This document shows positions 9,711 to 18,859 of a stretch of DNA of 64,000 bases, piece after piece. The translations under genes and the position numbers were made by a program. Source of the stretch: Gillisia marina (GTDB lineage: Bacteria; Bacteroidota; Bacteroidia; Flavobacteriales; Flavobacteriaceae). The notes under the pieces were generated by a model. The model did not search any database, was not told where the DNA came from, and saw only the letters and a program-made list of their open reading frames with translations. The stretch is taken from NCBI RefSeq assembly GCF_000258765.1, contig NZ_AJLT01000052.1, forward strand, positions 1-64,000, given 5' to 3'. Numbering within the stretch: position 1 is the first letter of the stretch; each line of letters opens with the position of its first letter.

Positions 9711-10724
9711 TTGTTAAATATTCAAAACTTGAAAAGACGGAAGTTTATCATAAAATCTGTTCTGGCTTCTGCCGGGATTAGCCTTTTGTCAAATTCTCTT
9801 TCAGCTTTCAACCAAAATCATAATCTTAAAAACACAGAAATGACTCAAAATAATTCAACCATATTTCCTTTAACAATAGCTACCTGGAACTTTCCGAATG
9901 CCAGTAAAAAAGCCGGAGAATTATTAGCCAATGGTGCTAATGTCTTAGATGCAGTGGAGCAAGGCGTGATGGTGGAAGAAGCTGATATTCGAAACACCAC
10001 CGTTGGAAAAGGAGGTGCACCAGATAGGGATGGAAATGTCACTTTAGATGCCTGTATTATGTCCCCAAAAGGAGATGCCGGAGCTGTGGTTTATTTAAAA
10101 CATACTTCTAAAGCAGCTTCGGTTGCCAGAAAAGTAATGGAAGAAACTCCACATGTTATGCTGGCCGGAGAAGGGGCCGATCTTTTTGCAATTCAGCAAG
10201 GCTTTGAGAAAGAAGAGCTATTTACAGAAAGTTCGAAAGAAGCTTATAAAGAATGGTTGAAAAGGAAGGAATATAAACCAATCATTAACATAGAGAATCA
10301 TGACACCATTGGGATGTTATGTATAGACGAAAATGGAGATTTGGCAGGAGCATGTACCAGTTCAGGACTATCTTATAAAGTAAATGGTCGTGTTGGAGAT
10401 TCCCCAATTATTGGTTCCGGCTTATTTATAGATAATGAAATTGGTGGCGCAGTTGCAACCGGAATGGGGGAAGCCATTATGAAAAGTGTCGGTAGTTTTT
10501 TGATTGTAGAATTAATGCGACAAGGAAAATCCCCACAAGAGGCGTGTGAAGAGGCCATCAACAGAATTATTAAAGCGAATCCAAACTATAAAGAATTTCA
10601 GGCGGCATTTATTGCAGTGAATAAGAAAGGAGAAATTGGCTCTCATTGTATCCAAAAAGGTTTTAGTTACGTGAAATATCAAGATGGGAAAAATGAAAAT
10701 ATCCCGAGCTCTTATAATTTTTAG
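9711..10724 (+). CDS. N4-(beta-N-acetylglucosaminyl)-L-asparaginase (glycosylasparaginase), secreted
   Basis: Ntn-hydrolase of the asparaginase-2 family. The autocleavage site H-D-T-I-G places the nucleophile at Thr199. 'GRVGDSPIIGSG' and 'GGAVATGMGEAI' downstream match the substrate-binding loops. The enzyme removes the glycan-Asn link left after glycoprotein breakdown. The N-terminus has RRKFIIKSVLASAGISLL, a twin-arginine-like or Sec signal, so it is exported. No ATG fits: the start is TTG at 9711 or 9729, and the first ATG (residue 44) would remove the signal. Family members in Bacteroidota are usually about 330-340 residues, matching this length. Flavobacterial members act in the periplasm. 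Confidence 0.9.
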   Translation: MLNIQNLKRRKFIIKSVLASAGISLLSNSLSAFNQNHNLKNTEMTQNNSTIFPLTIATWNFPNASKKAGELLANGANVLDAVEQGVMVEEADIRNTTVGKGGAPDRDGNVTLDACIMSPKGDAGAVVYLKHTSKAASVARKVMEETPHVMLAGEGADLFAIQQGFEKEELFTESSKEAYKEWLKRKEYKPIINIENHDTIGMLCIDENGDLAGACTSSGLSYKVNGRVGDSPIIGSGLFIDNEIGGAVATGMGEAIMKSVGSFLIVELMRQGKSPQEACEEAINRIIKANPNYKEFQAAFIAVNKKGEIGSHCIQKGFSYVKYQDGKNENIPSSYNF

Positions 10725-11013
10725 AACCTAATTGGTGGTTTATTTTCACTTATAATATCTTATTTTGTCTGTTCGAGCCCTTCGACTACGCTCAGGACAA
10801 ACTAAAGTCGAGAACTTATTAGCTTAAAAAAGGGAGGTTTCCCCCGAGACTTCGGGGCGCTCAACCTGACATACCTACATTACAGTATAATACTAAAGGA
10901 GCTTATAGATCAATTTTTACAAACATAATTAACAAATAACATCAGTTTTAAAAGTACAAAACAGATTATTCGGCAATAACTTTGTAGTTTTGAATTTCAA
11001 TTAATTCTTACCC
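10725..11013. other. intergenic region upstream of polA with a REP-like sequence
   Basis: No gene is seen. A REP-like stretch (CCCTTCGACTACGCTCAGGA, 10778-10797) shares its core with the one at 3637-3660. A GC-rich patch, 'CCCCCGAGACTTCGGGGCGC', at 10840-10860 can fold as a hairpin. Confidence 0.5.
10977..10984 (+). promoter_or_regulatory. putative -7 box for polA
   Basis: TAACTTTG matches the Bacteroidota consensus TAnnTTTG, 30 bases before the polA start codon. No clear -33 TTTG is seen, so it is a weak call. Confidence 0.4.
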
Positions 11014-13846
11014 ATGGCAGACCAAAAACGCTTATTTCTACTCGATGCTTACGCTTTAATCTTTAGAGGTTATTACGCCTTTATAAAAAACCCGCGAATT
11101 AATTCTAAGGGATTAGACACTTCAGCAATAATGGGATTTACCAACTCCCTTTTCGATGTAATTCGTAGAGAACGGCCGGATCATTTAGCGGTATGTTTTG
11201 ATAAAGATGGGAGCCACGAGCGCACAGAACTATATGCAGATTATAAAGCAAATAGGGACGCTACCCCTGAACCTATTTCAATTGCGATACCTTACATAAA
11301 GGATATTTTACATGCCATGCATATTCCCGTGGTAGAATTACCGGGTTGTGAGGCAGATGATGTAATTGGAACGCTGGCGAAACAAGCTGAAAAGGAAGGG
11401 TACAAGACCTTTATGGTAACGCCAGACAAGGATTTTGCCCAATTGGTTTCAGAAAATATTTTCATGTATCGCCCTGCAAGAATGGGAAATGGAATTGAAA
11501 TTCTTGGAATTCCTGAAGTTCAGAAAAAATTTGGTGTTGAGCGTCCAGAACAAGTGATCGATTTTCTTGGGATGATGGGAGATGCTTCAGATAATATCCC
11601 TGGCCTTCCCGGAGTTGGTGAAAAAACAGCCAAGAAATTTTTAGCTGAATTTGGGAGCATGGAAGAACTTTTAGCAAATACAGATAAGCTGAAAGGAAAA
11701 ATGAAAGAGAAGATTGAGGCTAATAAAGAATTAGGAATTCTATCTAAAACACTTGCTACCATCATTACCGATTGTGATGTGCAGTTTCATGCTGAAAACT
11801 ATGAATTGTCTCAGCCCGATGGTGAGAAAGTTCAATTGTTGTTCGAAGAACTGGAATTCCGAAGATTAAAAGATCAGTTTTTAAAATTATTTTCAGGAGA
11901 ACAAACCGCAACTCCTACCCAGGTTTCAGGGACGCCTACCGCGAAAGCTCAAGCAAAAGAATCGACGGCAGGAGCCGGGCAATTTTCATTATTTGGCGGA
12001 AACGCTACTGTAATTGAAGAGACTTCCAGCAGAAAAGATTTATCAACTTCCGGTCACGTATACCAAAGCCTCACCAGCAATATGGCGATTGAGTTGTTTC
12101 TGAAAAATTTATTGAAGCAAACCAGCGTTTGTTTTGATACGGAAACCACAAGTTTGAATCCGTTGGAAGCAAAATTGGTAGGAATTGCATTTTCTTGGGA
12201 AGCAGGAAAGGGGTTCTATTTGCCATTTCCCGGGGATGATAATGTGGCACAAACGTTAATAGAGAAGCTTCGCCCATTTTTTGAATCAGAAGAAATAGAA
12301 AAGATTGGTCAGAACTTAAAGTATGATATAAAAGTTCTCGCAAAATATAATATTGAAGTAAAAGGGAATTTATTCGATACCATGATCGCGCATTATCTGA
12401 TTAATCCAGATATGCGACATAATATGGATGTGCTTGCCGAAACTTACCTTAACTACACTCCGCAATCTATTACTGAACTTATCGGTAAAAAAGGTAAGAA
12501 TCAGGGAAATATGAGGGATGTTCCTTTAGATAAGCAGACAGAATATGCGGTGGAAGATGCAGATATTACACTTCAGCTAAAGCAACATTTTCAGCCCGAA
12601 TTAATAGAAGCAGAGACTGAAAAATTATTCAATGAAATAGAAATTCCATTAGTAAGAGTTCTGGCAGATATGGAATTGGAGGGCATCAATTTAGATGAAG
12701 ATTTTTTAAAATCACTTTCTTCAGAATTAGAAAAAGATATCGCAAATCTCGAAAAGAGGATTTATGAAGAGGCCGGAGAAGAATTTAATATTGCATCTCC
12801 AAAGCAATTAGGAATTATTCTTTTTGAAAAATTGAAACTAGTAGATAAACCAAAGAAGACGAAGACCGGTCAATACTCCACAAGTGAAGATGTGCTTTCT
12901 TACTTAGCATCAGAACACGAAATTGTAAAAAGTGTTTTGAAATATAGAGGTTTGGTAAAATTGAAGAATACCTATGTTGATGCCTTGCCTAATCAAGTTG
13001 AAAAAAGCACAGGCAGGGTTCATACCGACTATATGCAAACCGTTGCTGCGACGGGAAGATTGAGTTCCAACAATCCGAATTTGCAAAACATTCCAATAAG
13101 AACTGAAAGAGGAAGACAAGTTAGAAAAGCATTTATCCCAAGAGATGAGAATTACACTTTGTTAGCGGCAGATTATTCCCAGATAGAACTTCGAATTATC
13201 GCAGCCTTGAGCAAGGAAGATACTATGATCGAAGCCTTTAAAAAAGGTGAAGACATTCACGCTTCCACTGCATCGAGAGTTTTTAATGTGCCTTTAGAAG
13301 AAGTAACACGAGAGCAACGTAGTAATGCGAAAACAGTAAATTTTGGAATTATTTATGGGGTTTCTGCATTTGGATTGAGCAATCAGACCGACCTTTCCAG
13401 AGGAGAGGCAAAAGATCTTATTGAAACTTATTATGCAACCTATCCTAAACTGAAAAACTACATGCAGGAGCAGGTAGATTTTGCAAGAGATCATGGCTAT
13501 GTACAAACTGTATTAGGAAGACGTCGATACTTAAAAGATATCAATTCGCACAATGCAGTAGTTCGTGGAGCTGCTGAAAGAAATGCCGTTAACGCGCCTA
13601 TTCAAGGAAGCGCTGCAGATATCATTAAGCTCGCAATGATTAATATTCATCGAAAATTAAAAGAAGGTAACTATAAGACTAAGATGCTTTTACAGGTACA
13701 TGATGAATTGGTTTTTGACACTTATAATGAAGAACTATCCGCGATGAAAAAAAATGATCAAGGCTGAAATGGAAAATGCTTTTAAGATGGAAGTGCCTCT
13801 AGATGTGGATTTAGGAGAGGGTAAAGATTGGCTGGAAGCGCACTAA
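11014..13846 (+). CDS. polA: DNA polymerase I (about 943 aa), one frameshift near the C-terminus
   Basis: Domains in order: 5'-3' exonuclease (residues 1 to about 290, with 'GCEADDVIGTLA' and 'GVGEKTAKKFL'), an active-looking 3'-5' exonuclease (about 355-540, 'CFDTETTSLNP' with its Asp and Glu present), and a family A polymerase ('LLAADYSQIELRI', 'RSNAKTVNFGIIYG', 'LLQVHDELVF'). It repairs DNA and processes Okazaki fragments. The open frame stops at 13767 because of A8 at about 13747-13754. With A7 the protein continues 'KMIKAEMENAFKMEVPLDV' and ends at 13846, which matches the conserved end of Pol I. Because polA is essential or nearly so, a sequencing indel is far more likely than a real break. 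Confidence 0.95.
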
Positions 13847-13879
13847 GAGTTCAAAATTCAGAATTCAGAATTTTTCTAT

Positions 13880-14443
13880 TTATATCCGAGTATATTCCAA
13901 GGCTAGAATTCTAATTTTTGAAGCTGAAGTATCTCCCGGATCGTTCACATATACATTCGATTCTGCTTTAGAAACATCAAAAGCAAAAGTTGAAGTAGTA
14001 TAGTTAAGCGGCTTTCTTTGAGAGTAGATTGTTCCATCTATCGTTATATCCATTAAAAGGTCGCTACCTTCAATATCCCAAGTTCCAAAATCGACTCTGT
14101 TTTTCACACAAACAAATTCAGCATTATTTGTTCCTCCGTTAAAATCGAGACGCGCATTTGTGGTGGAAAATGTTCTATCCTGATTAAAAATGACTTTCAT
14201 ATCATTAAAACAGGCAGATTCATTCAAAAGATTTTTATCCCCAGTTCCATCATTATTTAGATCTACCAAGGTATCTGCTTGCATGGCAGAAAGCTTCCAC
14301 TCCCCCACAAGATCGTCGGGATTAATAGCAGCAGCAAAATTGCTAGTTTTAAACGAGGAATTAGCGTCAGTTTCGTCTTCTTTACTACAAGAAAAGATTA
14401 CCAGAGCCAAAGCAAGAAGTAGGGAGATTTTAGACAAATTCAT
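13880..14443 (-). CDS. lipocalin-like lipoprotein (187 aa)
   Basis: Signal peptide with lipobox ending at Cys19 ('LALVIFSCS'), a Ser/Glu/Asp linker, then a beta-rich domain starting 'LVGEWKLSAMQADTL', the typical opening of lipocalin-like or DUF5004-type domains of Bacteroidota. It should be an outer-membrane or periplasmic lipoprotein. The role is unknown. The phrase 'DLNNDGTGDKN' looks like a calcium-binding-like loop but may simply be a loop. It converges with polA and is not in an operon. Confidence 0.72.
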   Translation of the reverse strand: MNLSKISLLLALALVIFSCSKEDETDANSSFKTSNFAAAINPDDLVGEWKLSAMQADTLVDLNNDGTGDKNLLNESACFNDMKVIFNQDRTFSTTNARLDFNGGTNNAEFVCVKNRVDFGTWDIEGSDLLMDITIDGTIYSQRKPLNYTTSTFAFDVSKAESNVYVNDPGDTSASKIRILALEYTRI

Positions 14444-14708
14444 TACGTAGGTATTTGATATTAGGGATACTAAAAGGCAAACATAAGTTTTTTAATAAGA
14501 ATTTTATGACATTATTAACATCAATATTACTGTTTAACGTCAAATAATGTTTTTTAACGAAATGATAAATTTCAAATATTTCTTATTTAGGCATTATTAT
14601 ATTCTAGCCTTTCTTCATTAATCAGCTTCAAATTAAAAGCAACTATTGAAAGAAATAAAAGCTATTGAAAGCCAATGATTTCTGTTCTAATAAATTAATG
14701 AAGGTCTA

Positions 14709-14739
14709 TTTGCTTTCTGAATTTATAATTGTACATTTG
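14709..14739 (+). promoter_or_regulatory. rplM promoter (TTTG - 19 nt - TACATTTG)
   Basis: TTTG at 14709-14712 and TACATTTG at 14732-14739 match the flavobacterial -33 and -7 boxes with a 19-base spacer. They lie about 75 bases upstream of rplM, leaving room for the hairpin leader. Confidence 0.75.
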
Positions 14740-14741
14740 CA

Positions 14742-14779
14742 CCCCTGTTTTCCCGATAGATTTATCTAGGGGCAGGGAA
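14742..14779 (+). promoter_or_regulatory. rplM leader hairpin, possible L13 autoregulatory site
   Basis: Outer stem CCCTG/CAGGG encloses CCC/GGG and GATA/TATC. The hairpin begins within a few bases of the predicted transcript start and ends about 35 bases before the GTG start. Ribosomal protein leaders often bind their own product. No known family was verified. Confidence 0.5.
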
Positions 14780-14812
14780 TGGAATGTTTAATAACAAGTA
14801 AAATTAATTAGT

Positions 14813-15268
14813 GTGGACACATTAAGCTACAAAACAGTATCGGCCAACAAGGCTACCGTGACCAAGGATTGGGTACACGTAGATGCTGATGGTCAGACTT
14901 TAGGTCGTCTTTCTACTCAGGTTGCAAAATTACTAAGAGGGAAATTCAAGCCTAACTTCACCCCACACGTTGATTGCGGTGATAACGTAATTGTTACCAA
15001 TGCCGAGAAAATCAACTTAACAGGTAAAAAATGGGATTCTAAAGAATACATTCGCCACACCGGCTATCCTGGGGGACAACGCAGTCTAACTGCAACCGAA
15101 TTATTCAATAAAGGACCGGAAAGGTTAATTGAAAATGCGGTAAAAGGAATGCTACCTAAAAACAAATTAGGCGCAGCAATATTCCGTAATTTAAAGGTAT
15201 ATGTAGGATCAGAACATGATCATACTGCACAAAAACCTAAAACTATCAACTTAAACGATCTTAAGTAA
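14813..15268 (+). CDS. rplM: 50S ribosomal protein L13
   Basis: Full-length L13 (151 aa). The typical phrases are 'DGQTLGRLSTQVAKLLRGKFK', 'VIVTNAEKINLTGKKW', 'HTGYPGG' and 'AVKGMLPKNKLG'. The start is GTG at 14813, which keeps the usual N-terminus. Its stop codon overlaps the rpsI start codon (TAATG), the common L13-S9 translational coupling. It is a 50S subunit protein needed early in assembly. Confidence 0.98.
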   Translation: MDTLSYKTVSANKATVTKDWVHVDADGQTLGRLSTQVAKLLRGKFKPNFTPHVDCGDNVIVTNAEKINLTGKKWDSKEYIRHTGYPGGQRSLTATELFNKGPERLIENAVKGMLPKNKLGAAIFRNLKVYVGSEHDHTAQKPKTINLNDLK

Positions 15269-15654
15269 TGGAAGTTATTCACAAAATTGGTCGTAGAAAA
15301 ACGGCTGTTGCACGTGTGTATGTTGGACAAGGAAAAGGCAACATTACTATCAACAAAAAAGATCTTAACGATTATTTTACAACAGGACCTTTAGTTTATA
15401 AGGTAATGCAACCTCTTAACATGACTGGGAACGAAGAGAACTTCGATATCAAAGTTAATGTTTATGGTGGTGGTATCACTGGACAAGCTGAAGCGATTCG
15501 TCTTGCTATTTCTAGAGCAATGGTAGAATTAGACCCGGAAAACAGAGCTACTTTAAAGCCTGAAGGTTTAATGACCAGAGATCCAAGAATGGTAGAACGT
15601 AAGAAATTCGGACAGAAGAAAGCTCGTAAGAAATTCCAGTTCTCTAAACGTTAA
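15268..15654 (+). CDS. rpsI: 30S ribosomal protein S9
   Basis: 128 aa with the expected 'IGRRKTAVARVYVGQGKG', 'YGGGITGQAEAIRLAISRA' and the conserved C-terminal 'KKARKKFQFSKR', whose last Arg reaches toward P-site tRNA. Its start overlaps the rplM stop. It is co-transcribed with rplM. rpsB follows after about 157 bases that hold a structured leader. Confidence 0.98.
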   Translation: MEVIHKIGRRKTAVARVYVGQGKGNITINKKDLNDYFTTGPLVYKVMQPLNMTGNEENFDIKVNVYGGGITGQAEAIRLAISRAMVELDPENRATLKPEGLMTRDPRMVERKKFGQKKARKKFQFSKR

Positions 15655-15707
15655 TATCATTGGGCATTGCCCGAAAGTTCATTTAAAAATTAAAATTTTT
15701 GTTGTTG

Positions 15708-15779
15708 CTCCGATGTCACACTTAGCGTGTTGAAGTATCGGAGGTTAGTTTAGCATCTAAACCACGCCTTAGCGGGGTT
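15708..15779 (+). promoter_or_regulatory. structured leader upstream of rpsB (three hairpins)
   Basis: Hairpin 1: CTCCGA (15708-15713) pairs with TCGGAG (15738-15743), with an inner ACAC/GTGT stem. Hairpin 2: GTTTAG (15748-15753) with CTAAAC (15757-15762). Hairpin 3: CCaCGC with GCGgGG (15762-15777). Hairpins 2 and 3 share C15762, so they may compete. It could be an S2-responsive leader. No Rfam family was confirmed. Confidence 0.55.
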
Positions 15780-15811
15780 GCTATCTCAACAGAACGTAAA
15801 CTATTACAAAA

Positions 15812-16747
15812 ATGGCAAACAAAGTAGAAGTAAAAGAATTACTTGATGCAGGTGTACATTTTGGACACCTTACAAGAAGATGGAACCCAAACATGGCCCC
15901 ATATATCTATATGGAACGCAATGGGATTCACATCATAAACCTATATAAAAGTGCTGCAAAAATGCAGGAAGCTGGTGAAGCTCTTAATAAGATCGCTGCT
16001 AGTGGAAGAAAGATACTTTTTGTAGCTACCAAAAAACAAGCAAAAGAAATTGTTGCAGAACATGCAGCAAAAGCCAACATGCCTTACATTACTGAAAGAT
16101 GGCCTGGTGGAATGCTTACAAACTTTATCACTATTCGTAAAGCTGTTAAGAAAATGGCTTCTATCGATAGAATGAAAAAAGACGGAACTTTCAACACTCT
16201 TTCTAAGAAAGAACGTTTACAAGTAGACCGTTTAAGAGCTAAGTTAGAGAAAAACTTAGGTTCTATTTCAGAGATGAGCCGTCTTCCTTCTGCTCTATTT
16301 GTTGTAGATATTACCCGTGAGCATATCGCGGTTAAAGAAGCTCAAAAATTAAACATTCCAATCTTTGCAATGGTTGATACAAATTCTGATCCTCGTGAAG
16401 TAGAATATGTGATTCCATCTAATGATGATGCTTCAAAATCTATCGACAAAGTTGTTTCTTACATGGCAGATGCTATCATTGCTGGTCTTTCTGAAAGAAA
16501 GAACAACAAAGAAGAAAAAGGCGACAACAAAGAGGAAAAAGCCGACAAAGCTGCAAAAGCTGCAAAAGCAAAAAAATCTGAAGATAAAGTAGAAGCTCCT
16601 GCTAAAGCTGAGAAAGCTGAAGTAGAAGTACCTTCTAAAGATGCTGAAGATAAAAAAGCGATGAAAGAGGCTAAAAAAGAAGTGAAATTAGAATCTAAAG
16701 AAGAAACAGTTGAAAAAGCTGCTGATTCTACTGAAGAGAAAGAATAA
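15812..16747 (+). CDS. rpsB: 30S ribosomal protein S2 with a long charged C-terminal tail (311 aa)
   Basis: Residues 1 to about 228 are a canonical S2: 'LLDAGVHFGHLTRRWNPNM', 'ERWPGGMLTNF', 'RLPSALFVVDI' and 'FAMVDTNSDP'. The last 85 or so residues are a low-complexity tail of Lys, Glu and Ala, which most bacteria lack (usual length about 240). Such tails occur in Bacteroidota S2 proteins and are probably disordered. It is followed by a terminator and then tsf, the usual S2/EF-Ts order. The function of the tail is unknown; the S16 protein in this window has a similar one. Confidence 0.97.
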   Translation: MANKVEVKELLDAGVHFGHLTRRWNPNMAPYIYMERNGIHIINLYKSAAKMQEAGEALNKIAASGRKILFVATKKQAKEIVAEHAAKANMPYITERWPGGMLTNFITIRKAVKKMASIDRMKKDGTFNTLSKKERLQVDRLRAKLEKNLGSISEMSRLPSALFVVDITREHIAVKEAQKLNIPIFAMVDTNSDPREVEYVIPSNDDASKSIDKVVSYMADAIIAGLSERKNNKEEKGDNKEEKADKAAKAAKAKKSEDKVEAPAKAEKAEVEVPSKDAEDKKAMKEAKKEVKLESKEETVEKAADSTEEKE

Positions 16748-16771
16748 CACACACCCTTTTTTAAGTAATAT

Positions 16772-16820
16772 ATAAGTCGTTTAGATCTTTCTTCAACCAA
16801 AGCTAAACGACTTATTTTTT
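16772..16820 (+). terminator. intrinsic terminator between rpsB and tsf
   Basis: A perfect 13-bp stem (ATAAGTCGTTTAG, 16772-16784, with CTAAACGACTTAT, 16803-16815) precedes a T run. It may act as an attenuator that lowers tsf transcription relative to rpsB. Confidence 0.88.
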
Positions 16821-16844
16821 AAAAATTAAAAAATTTTAAACATC

Positions 16845-17669
16845 ATGGCAAAAATAACAGCCGCAGAAGTAAATAAATTAAGAAAATCTACCGGTGCCGG
16901 TATGATGGATTGCAAAAAAGCATTAGTAGAAGCTGATGGAGATTTTGAATTAGCAATCGAAGTATTACGTAAACAAGGTCAAAAAGTTGCTGCCAAGCGT
17001 GCCGACAGAGATTCTGCTGAAGGAGCTGTAATAGCAAAAGTAAATGATGATGCTACTAAAGGTGTGATTGTTTCTTTAAACTGTGAGACAGATTTCGTTG
17101 CGAAGAATGATACCTATGTAGCTATGGCTACTCAAATTGCAGAAATTGCACTTTCTACTTCTTCTAAAGAAGAATTATTAGCTGCAGATTTTAATGGAAT
17201 TTCTGTTCAGGATAAATTAACTGAGCAAACAGGAGTTATCGGTGAGAAAATAGAGATTGGTGATTACCGCACAATGGAAGCTGCTTTTGTTGGTTCTTAC
17301 ATCCACGCTGGTAATAAGATTGCTGTTTTAACAGGTCTTTCTAAAAATGTAGATGGAGCTGAAGAAGCTGCCAAAAATGTTTCTATGCAAGCTGCAGCAA
17401 TGAATCCAGTTGCTTTAAATGAAGAAGGTGTAGATCAATCTACTATCGATAAAGAAATAGAGATCGCTAAAGATCAATTGAGACAAGAAGGGAAGCCAGA
17501 AGAGATGTTGGATAACATCGCTAAAGGAAAGATCAAACGTTTCTTCAAGGATAACACTTTAGTGAACCAAGATTATATTAAAGATAACAAAATGAGTATT
17601 GCTGCTTACGTTAAGTCTGTAGATAGTGATCTTAAAGTTGTTGCTTTTGAAAGAGTTGCTTTAGGATAA
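16845..17669 (+). CDS. tsf: translation elongation factor Ts
   Basis: 274 aa. N-terminal UBA-like region with 'LRKSTGAGMMDCKKALVEADGD' split over the core, then 'VSLNCETDFVAKND' and 'GNKIAVLTGLS' in the dimerisation/core domain. EF-Ts exchanges GDP for GTP on EF-Tu. Typical ATG start with an AT-rich spacer. A strong terminator ends the unit 21 bases after the stop. Confidence 0.98.
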   Translation: MAKITAAEVNKLRKSTGAGMMDCKKALVEADGDFELAIEVLRKQGQKVAAKRADRDSAEGAVIAKVNDDATKGVIVSLNCETDFVAKNDTYVAMATQIAEIALSTSSKEELLAADFNGISVQDKLTEQTGVIGEKIEIGDYRTMEAAFVGSYIHAGNKIAVLTGLSKNVDGAEEAAKNVSMQAAAMNPVALNEEGVDQSTIDKEIEIAKDQLRQEGKPEEMLDNIAKGKIKRFFKDNTLVNQDYIKDNKMSIAAYVKSVDSDLKVVAFERVALG

Positions 17670-17690
17670 GCAATCACATTATAATATATG

Positions 17691-17724
17691 AAAACCCGTT
17701 TCAATAATTTGAAACGGGTTTTTT
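17691..17724 (+). terminator. terminator after tsf
   Basis: AAAACCCGTTTCAA and TTGAAACGGGTTTTTT form a long stem with loop TAAT and a T tail. The stem also yields a T run on the minus strand, so it may serve both tsf and the convergent DUF4260 gene. Confidence 0.93.
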
Positions 17725-18074
17725 ATTTTCCTATTTCTCCTAGATGGGTAAATTTAAATCCTTTCTCATATTTTAATCCATAGCCCAATATCCTATCAAA
17801 GGAAGCATGAGAAAAAAGCATAATTCCCGCTAATTGCAAATAATGAGATCCAAAATAAACTCCCATTGCCCCTATTAATATAGCTAGTCCTTTATGATGA
17901 AATAAATTATAAGAAATAGCCCCCACCTTATTCCCTATCAAGTAGCCTAACATTCCAATATCTGGCAGTAAAAATAACATTAGAAACCACCACCATGAAA
18001 ATGGAAGAAAACTGAAAAAAAAATATACCCATTAGCAACATTCCCAATTCTTCTAATTTTAAGATAAGTTTCAT
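17723..18074 (-). CDS. DUF4260 family membrane protein (about 116 aa), one frameshift
   Basis: Small polytopic protein. The start MKLILKLEELGMLL is at 18074, one base after the stop of the cyclase gene. Reading changes frame in T9 at about 18012-18020 (seen as A9 on the + strand). With eight T the protein runs through 'FSFLPFSWWWFLMLFLLPDIGM' (a membrane helix) to 'GYLIGNKVGAISYNLFHHKG' and 'LFSHASFDRILGYGLKY', the DUF4260 signature. The function is unknown. It is likely co-transcribed with the cyclase. Confidence 0.75.
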
Positions 18075-18075
18075 A

Positions 18076-18821
18076 TCATTGAATTTTATATAATATGGGT
18101 TTACTAGGAGCAGCATCATTTTCAAAAGATGCTATCTGCAGATTTAAAATATATATGCCATCATCAATTTTATTAGGAACATAAATTAATTCTGTAATAG
18201 TAGCATCAAATCTCGTGTTTTTAGGGTAATCCCAAAATGTTTTATGCGCCAACAGCTTGCCTTCATCCTTTTCTTTATCTACAGAAGGTAAATCGATCAA
18301 TAAATGTTTAATTCCGCACTCTCTCATGTATCTAGCAGCAGCTTCTTCTAAATAAGGCCAGTTGGTATTCGAGTATTTCTTGCTTCGCTTCTCAATATAG
18401 TTGGGAAGTGTTCTTATAACAACAGATTCAACCTCCTTTTCTTTTAGCAGACTTCTAATTTGAGCTTCGGTAATTACAAGATCTTCACCCCTTTTTTCGG
18501 GTTCAACCGAAATAACCTGAGCGGTGAAAAAGAAGGTTTTTAATGCTTCATTGATGCTGTAAAATTCTCTTGTAATATGTCCAACACATTCTGTATGCGT
18601 ACCATGCCCATGCGGATTGAAATATATATTATTAAAATTGGTAGAACTTCCTGATGTCACTTTTCCTATAAAATCTCCATCCACTACCGGCTGGATCTTT
18701 GGGGCATTCAAATACCAAGCAATTGGGTTTTTATTATCTCCCTAAGAACAAGGGAAATATCCAAGGGCTTGGAGAGGTCTATATGGTAGGCTTTATTTTG
18801 GTGTTTGATTTCTGCTTTCAT
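18076..18821 (-). CDS. metal-dependent cyclase / kynurenine formamidase-like hydrolase (about 248 aa), one frameshift
   Basis: The cyclase (PF04199) fold is shown by 'HGHGTHTECVGHI', with the metal-binding HGTHxE motif, and the C-terminal 'LIDLPSVDKEKDEGKLLAHKTFW'. The uninterrupted frame starts at 18711, but the conserved N-terminus lies upstream: MKAEIKHQNKAYHIDLSKPL begins at 18821. It joins in frame ('LVLRGDNKNPIAWYLNAP') if the GGG at about 18741-18744 on the minus strand is GGGG. Relatives hydrolyse N-formylkynurenine or act as related amidases; the substrate here is unknown. DUF4260 follows by 1 base. Confidence 0.85.
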
Positions 18822-18859
18822 CCAAATTCTCCAATCTTCGAGGAGCTTATATGTTTTTA

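Larger units (their letters stand above)
14444..14812. other. intergenic region with the rplM promoter and leader
   Basis: No gene is seen in 14444-14708, which is AT-rich. From 14709 it carries the rplM promoter and a structured leader, listed separately. Confidence 0.6.
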
